Assembly: GCA_023630585.1 (NCBI GenBank)
Contig: CM042562.1
Location: 12,397,184 to 12,461,183, forward strand
Direction of reading: 5' to 3'
Source: Cranoglanis bouderius
Taxonomy: Eukaryota > Chordata > Actinopteri > Siluriformes > Cranoglanididae
Length of the DNA stretch: 64,000 nucleotides
Positions 59,901 through 64,000 of the stretch are shown one piece after another. The position numbers and the translations under genes are program-made. Positions within the stretch are counted from its first letter, which is position 1; each line of letters opens with the position of its first letter. The notes under the pieces are model-generated. The model was not told the DNA's origin, did no database searches, and saw only the letters and a program-made list of their open reading frames with translations.

Positions 59901-61170
59901 AAGGTGCATAGTGATGCCCAGGTATCAGCAGCAGAAACATATTGGAGCAGTACACTTTTAAATAAGGCCTATGAGGAAGAGAGACACTCCTCGTACAGTG
60001 GCATGTCCCTGGCCTACCACTTCAGGGTGCAGATGTCACTGCCCTATATGTATAACACTACAAAATTTAACAAGAAAAATGTTAAACAACAAAACTTTAT
60101 GAGAATATGACCTGTTTGGTGGTTATACTGAGATACTCAACTTTTTACCCATATATAATGATGACAATGTCCGCTCATGTTTCAACAAATTCAAATGCTT
60201 AACAACTCCAATCACCCAACATTGATGGTTATTATTAAGAGAAAGGACCAGTATTTCATAGATATGTTACCCAAGATTCAGCCAACCAAAATATAAATGC
60301 ATGTCTTATTACCACAAAAGCAATTCAAATTTAATATGTAGTTTGAATTAGAAAACATCTATGCAAATGTCACATTCACAGGGAAGAGGCTAAGAAAGAA
60401 AGAGTAAAAAGGCACTGAAACACATTGAAACTCCCAAGCCCCATTTCAAGCATAACCATCATGTAATACTTGAGTCTATCAGGTTGATCTTTAAATGCTA
60501 TCGATTTAAGGGTTGCTACTGAAGTGCAAATCTCCGCTCTACGTGTTAACAGTACAATACGGTTAGCATGAAATTGAGAGACTGAGGTAAAGCCAGGATT
60601 TGCAAAGATGAGTCAGTGAACATACAAATGAGATCTTCAATAGAAATAACTCCATTACTAGATATATCCTTGAAATTAATGGGTCAATGGAAGTTGTACT
60701 ATCCAAAATCAGGTATAGAAATGCAGGGGGAAAACAACAGAATATGAATGTCCAAAAAGGTTTATATAGGTATCAAATGTATTATAATATCCTGTATATA
60801 AGTCTGAAGTCACCCAAAAGCCAGAAGAAGGGATCACATTGAAAGTTTGAGGAAGCAACTAATTTCTACTGAACAGTACAAATACAAAAATGTCACTTGG
60901 ACATTTCATTGCAAGACTTCCTCACGGTATTAAAATGAAATGGCACGTCAACTTAGTCTGGAAAACTCTGATATGGCTGGTCATTTGTGTGGGATGATTT
61001 GATTTGGATCCAGGCAAGCATATTCGCTTAATCACAGTGGGTTCTGATGGAGGCAGAGAGGGAGAAATGAACACACACAGAAAAAGATGGATTCAATTTT
61101 GCTCATGGCAACATCTGAATGAATATATCATTCTTCTATTAAAATCGCAATAACCCTGAAAGACTTGAAT
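59901..61170. other. Intergenic DNA, nothing recognised
   Basis: No supported gene or repeat end. Confidence 0.4.
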
Positions 61171-61178
61171 AAAGCAGA

Positions 61179-61406
61179 ATGAAGATTTCAAAAGGAGAAT
61201 CCCTGAGGAATAGGACAGACACTGCTAAGAAATTTGAGTGGACCTTAGTTGCGGTTATCGGTGTTCTTTCACTGATTGGTAGCTTGGGACTGAGCCTCAT
61301 TACAACTGCCTGTAGCCCATCACCTCCTGAGAAAACACTGGCATGCTCAATATACTACAGCAAGAGAGCATCTGCCCTGCACCGTTTAGTGTTTTACACA
61401 CTCTAA
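61179..61406 (+). CDS. Possible small single-pass membrane protein
   Basis: A 75-codon ATG frame with a polar, basic N-terminus (MKISKGESLRNRTDTAKKFE), a hydrophobic segment of about 21 residues (residues 22-42, WTLVAVIGVLSLIGSLGLSL) and a short tail with two Cys. The layout resembles a type II or III membrane micropeptide, or a first coding exon. I do not recognise a family and see no promoter or splice partner. Chance is the leading alternative. Confidence 0.2.
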   Translation: MKISKGESLRNRTDTAKKFEWTLVAVIGVLSLIGSLGLSLITTACSPSPPEKTLACSIYYSKRASALHRLVFYTL

Positions 61407-61840
61407 AACATTTGTGTCATGATTTGAGTAAGGTCATTGTTTTCTCAATGGGAAAACATTAAACTGTGCTGTACTTTATTTATCCAGGAGTCATAGCTAA
61501 GAACTTAAACTTAATGGCTGATGTGGTATCAGGCTGTGGTAAATGTAAATGAAATTAAAAGAAACATTGGCTAATTGTCAAGTGTGTCACATTGTTTATT
61601 AATGAGAGGATTTTAATTTGGGCTTAATTGGAGTATTGATTTACACAGCCCTCTTATGTAGCAGAATAAACCTGAGATCAATGCAGCTTTGTAGTTTGTG
61701 AACATCCAAAAGAAACCGACTGAATTATCAGACTGGTGGCATTTTGGTGGCAGTGCATTACTTTTATAATAAACTGATTGCATCCTACAATAACTCCACA
61801 ATTACTGCAATACCTAGACAATCAAATGATACCTTTTAAA
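61407..61840. other. Intergenic DNA, nothing recognised
   Basis: No supported feature. Confidence 0.4.
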
Positions 61841-61844
61841 AGCT

Positions 61845-62060
61845 TGGCCGCCTTCGAAATCGCGTACTACCCTCTGACACAGTAGGCGAAAAGCAGTACG
61901 CCAGAGGAGTAGTATGTCCAAATTCTCAGTAGGTGAGAAATACCTGGATGGCGTACTGCTTCCGGCAAGATTTTACAGCGAGTCAAAAATTCCCATAATG
62001 CAACGGGACTAGCTCAGAAAAAAAATCATGGAAGACAGCGCGTCGGCTCTTTTTAAGTAT
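61845..62060. repeat. Probable dispersed repeat
   Basis: CTTCGAAATCGCGTACTACC, GTAGTATGTCC and GGCGTACTGCTTCCGG form a CpG-rich island with TAC-GTA-type inverted words, unlike the flanking DNA. Similar sequences occur at ends of fish non-autonomous DNA elements. The boundaries are unclear. Confidence 0.35.
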
Positions 62061-62334
62061 TAAACCTTGGTTAAAGAGGACTTGTTTAACAATACCCGAA
62101 TAAATTGTTAACTTGTTGAAGGTTTAAACAAGAAAACAGTTGTCACAGCGTTTGAAACATTTTTTGTGATCTCCATCATGCTTCAGCCGACCAAGCTAAC
62201 GGCAACGAATTTACCTTAGTTAGTGCGGTTGCTTTAATTTATTTTAGCTCCAGTGAAGGGAAATTGTAATGTTACAGCTTACAAAGAGATTCAAGACAAT
62301 TGTGTGCTTCCAACTTCCAACCACATTTGGGTGT

Positions 62335-62385
62335 GATGGTCAGGTGTCCACAAACTTGTGGCCATATTGTGTAGTGTGGCCTGTG
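62335..62385. repeat. Tc1-type terminal repeat remnant
   Basis: CAGGTGTCCACAAACTTGTG then GCCATATTGTGTAG is a known style of fish Tc1-type terminus. No partner end was found. Confidence 0.45.
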
Positions 62386-62389
62386 TAAA

Positions 62390-63255
62390 CCATTCACATG
62401 GTTGTATTTTGACCATTTCTATTATATAAAGTTCTGAACTCTGCAGATTTTCCTGCAACAAAATGTTTCATTCTCTTTTGCATTTATCTAAATCAGAAAG
62501 GTCTACCGTTTTAAAATCCGATTACCCCCAAAAGTAAAAAAAGGAGAAAATTGCATTCAAAGATTTCATTCCAGTTCCACTGAAAGATGCACCAACTACC
62601 TCAAAATTTAGAACCTAAATCAACTTATGGAATATATGGCCAAATTATGCAGAATTATAACATTTTAATTATATTGTAAGAATTTAAATTTATTAACGTA
62701 CATTTTTACTTTCATCAGAGATGGCCACCTTGCTGAAATACACTGTTTGTAAAGTCACATGTGAATGGGAGGGATTGCAAAATAAACAGGCTATTTTATA
62801 TCAGCCTTTCTCAACTAACAAATATGCAATCATCATAGATCAAATTAAGATCATTTGTGATGTGACTTTGCTAATAATTTTAGAAACTTTACTACTAATG
62901 AAATGTTTTACTTTAATCTGTCATTCAGTGTATTCACATGCAGATTAAGCTTATAGTCCTTGCTGTAAGTAAATTTGTTACACTGTAAAAGACAGGCACT
63001 AACTTGCATCTCGATCATGGATGTAGTGTTTCCCATTTGTTGGACCGTGATACTGATTGGCTGGGAGTGGTGAAATGTCACTGTCAGAGTTTTGATCTTT
63101 GATTAATTTATGCACTACTTAGTTATGATGTGCACCAAGTGTCAGTGGTAAAATTGGAATTTGACACATTATTAGTCTTAAACTAACTACTTTTATTGTA
63201 CAATTTATGATCTACTGAATGATGTAACTGTTTGGCCTGTATAGTGTTCTCAACT
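62390..63255. other. Intergenic DNA, nothing recognised
   Basis: AT-rich sequence without a supported feature. Confidence 0.4.
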
Positions 63256-63262
63256 ACAATTA

Positions 63263-64000
63263 CAGTCCCCTCCAAAACTATTGGAACAACAACCCTAATT
63301 CAGTTGTTTGTGCTATACAGCAAAGTCATCTGGGTTTGAGATCAAAAGATTGATATGAGAAGAGTTTTTTCAGCTTTTATTTCCTGGTATTAACATCTAG
63401 ATGTGTTAAACATAAAACACAGAACCTTTTGTATCAGACCACCCAAAGCCTTGAAGTAAATTAAGGGAAATAACACTTAATATTTGGTTGCATATCCCTT
63501 GCTTGCAATAAGTGCATCAAGCCTGCACCTCATGGACATCAAATTGTTGGTTTCTTCTTTTAGAATGCTTTTCCAGGCTTTTACTGCAGCCTCTTTCAGT
63601 TGTTTGTTTTGGGGGGGTCTCTCCCTTCAGTCTCCTCTTCAGGAGGTGAATTGCTGCTCAATTGGGTTAAGGTCTGGTGATTGACAGGCCAGTCTAAAAC
63701 CTTCCACTTTTCCCCCTGATAAAGTCCTTTGCTGAGTTGGCAGTGTGTTTTGTATCACTGTCTTGCTGCATGATGAAGTTCCTCCCGATTAATTTGGATG
63801 CATTTTTCTGTAAATTGACAGACAAAATGTTCCTGTAAACTTCTGAATTCATTCTGCTGCTACCATCATGAGATACATCATCAATAATGATTAGTGAGCC
63901 TGTTCCAGAAGCAGCCATGCAAGCCCAAGCCATGACACTACCTCCACCATGTTTCACAGATGAGATTGTATGTTATAGATCATGAGCAGATCCTTTCTTT
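63263..64000 (-). mobile_element. Tc1-like element cut by window edge
   Basis: Starts after TA (63261-63262) with CAGTCCCCTCCAAAACTATT, a fish Tc1 terminus, and continues through the 3' untranslated and C-terminal transposase region on the minus strand. The other end lies beyond 64000. Confidence 0.85.
63480..63990 (-). pseudogene. Tc1-like transposase, partial, probably broken
   Basis: The minus frame 63957-63694 reads MKHGGGSVMAWACMAASGTG, SEVYRNIL and FIMQQDSDTKHTA, the middle of a DDE core with the second catalytic Asp. After GRF the coding continues toward 63490 only with frame breaks: PDLNPIE-like sequence is read as the antisense of CTCAATTGGGTTAAGGTCTGG near 63658, and a C-terminal MRCRL-like region near 63520. 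The N-terminal part lies outside the window. Confidence 0.75.

Overview
The window is nuclear DNA of a teleost fish. The evidence is a two-exon vertebrate FoxI forkhead gene set in AT-rich, microsatellite-rich, gene-poor sequence that is loaded with fish-type Tc1 transposons, an RTE-clade LINE and tRNA-derived SINEs. An otophysan such as a catfish is plausible from the repeat types, but that is recall and not a computed assignment.

The only host gene I can support is a foxi1-like gene on the minus strand (35893-37229, one 227-bp intron, 369 aa). It has a TATA-like promoter near 37311-37318 and possible polyadenylation signals below 35670. Everything else is intergenic DNA. Some of it looks like candidate conserved non-coding sequence (homeodomain-type TAATTA and ATTA words, few stop-free frames, no repeat signature), but conservation cannot be judged from one sequence.

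Mobile DNA from left to right: a small Tc1-type MITE (64-515); a complete Tc1-like transposon with long inverted repeats and an open DD34E transposase (6251-7850); a Tc1-type 5' fragment (15784-16296); a decayed Tc1 copy (23426-24413); a complete, TSD-flanked LTR retrotransposon (24580-28335); LINE 3' ends near 40.3-41.06 kb; a full-length RTE LINE with a 14-bp target duplication (41535-44678); SINE copies near 38.4, 45.5, 53.7 and 55.2 kb; a Tc1-type element (48736-49799) with a second fragment (58395-58906); another Tc1-type remnant (51715-52480); a hAT-like non-autonomous element (52625-53462); and a Tc1-like element cut by the right edge (63263-64000).

The most unusual object is the LTR element on the minus strand. 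It has a Gag-like domain but no pol. The usual place of a CCHC knuckle is taken by a zinc finger with the exact cysteine/histidine spacing of the methionine aminopeptidase 1 N-terminal finger. Just inside its 5' LTR is an 11-base sequence perfectly complementary to the predicted 5' end of its own transcript, about 30 bases after a TATA-like box. That is the signature of Tf1/sushi-type self-primed reverse transcription. It looks like a non-autonomous passenger of a sushi-like element that has captured a host-type zinc finger.
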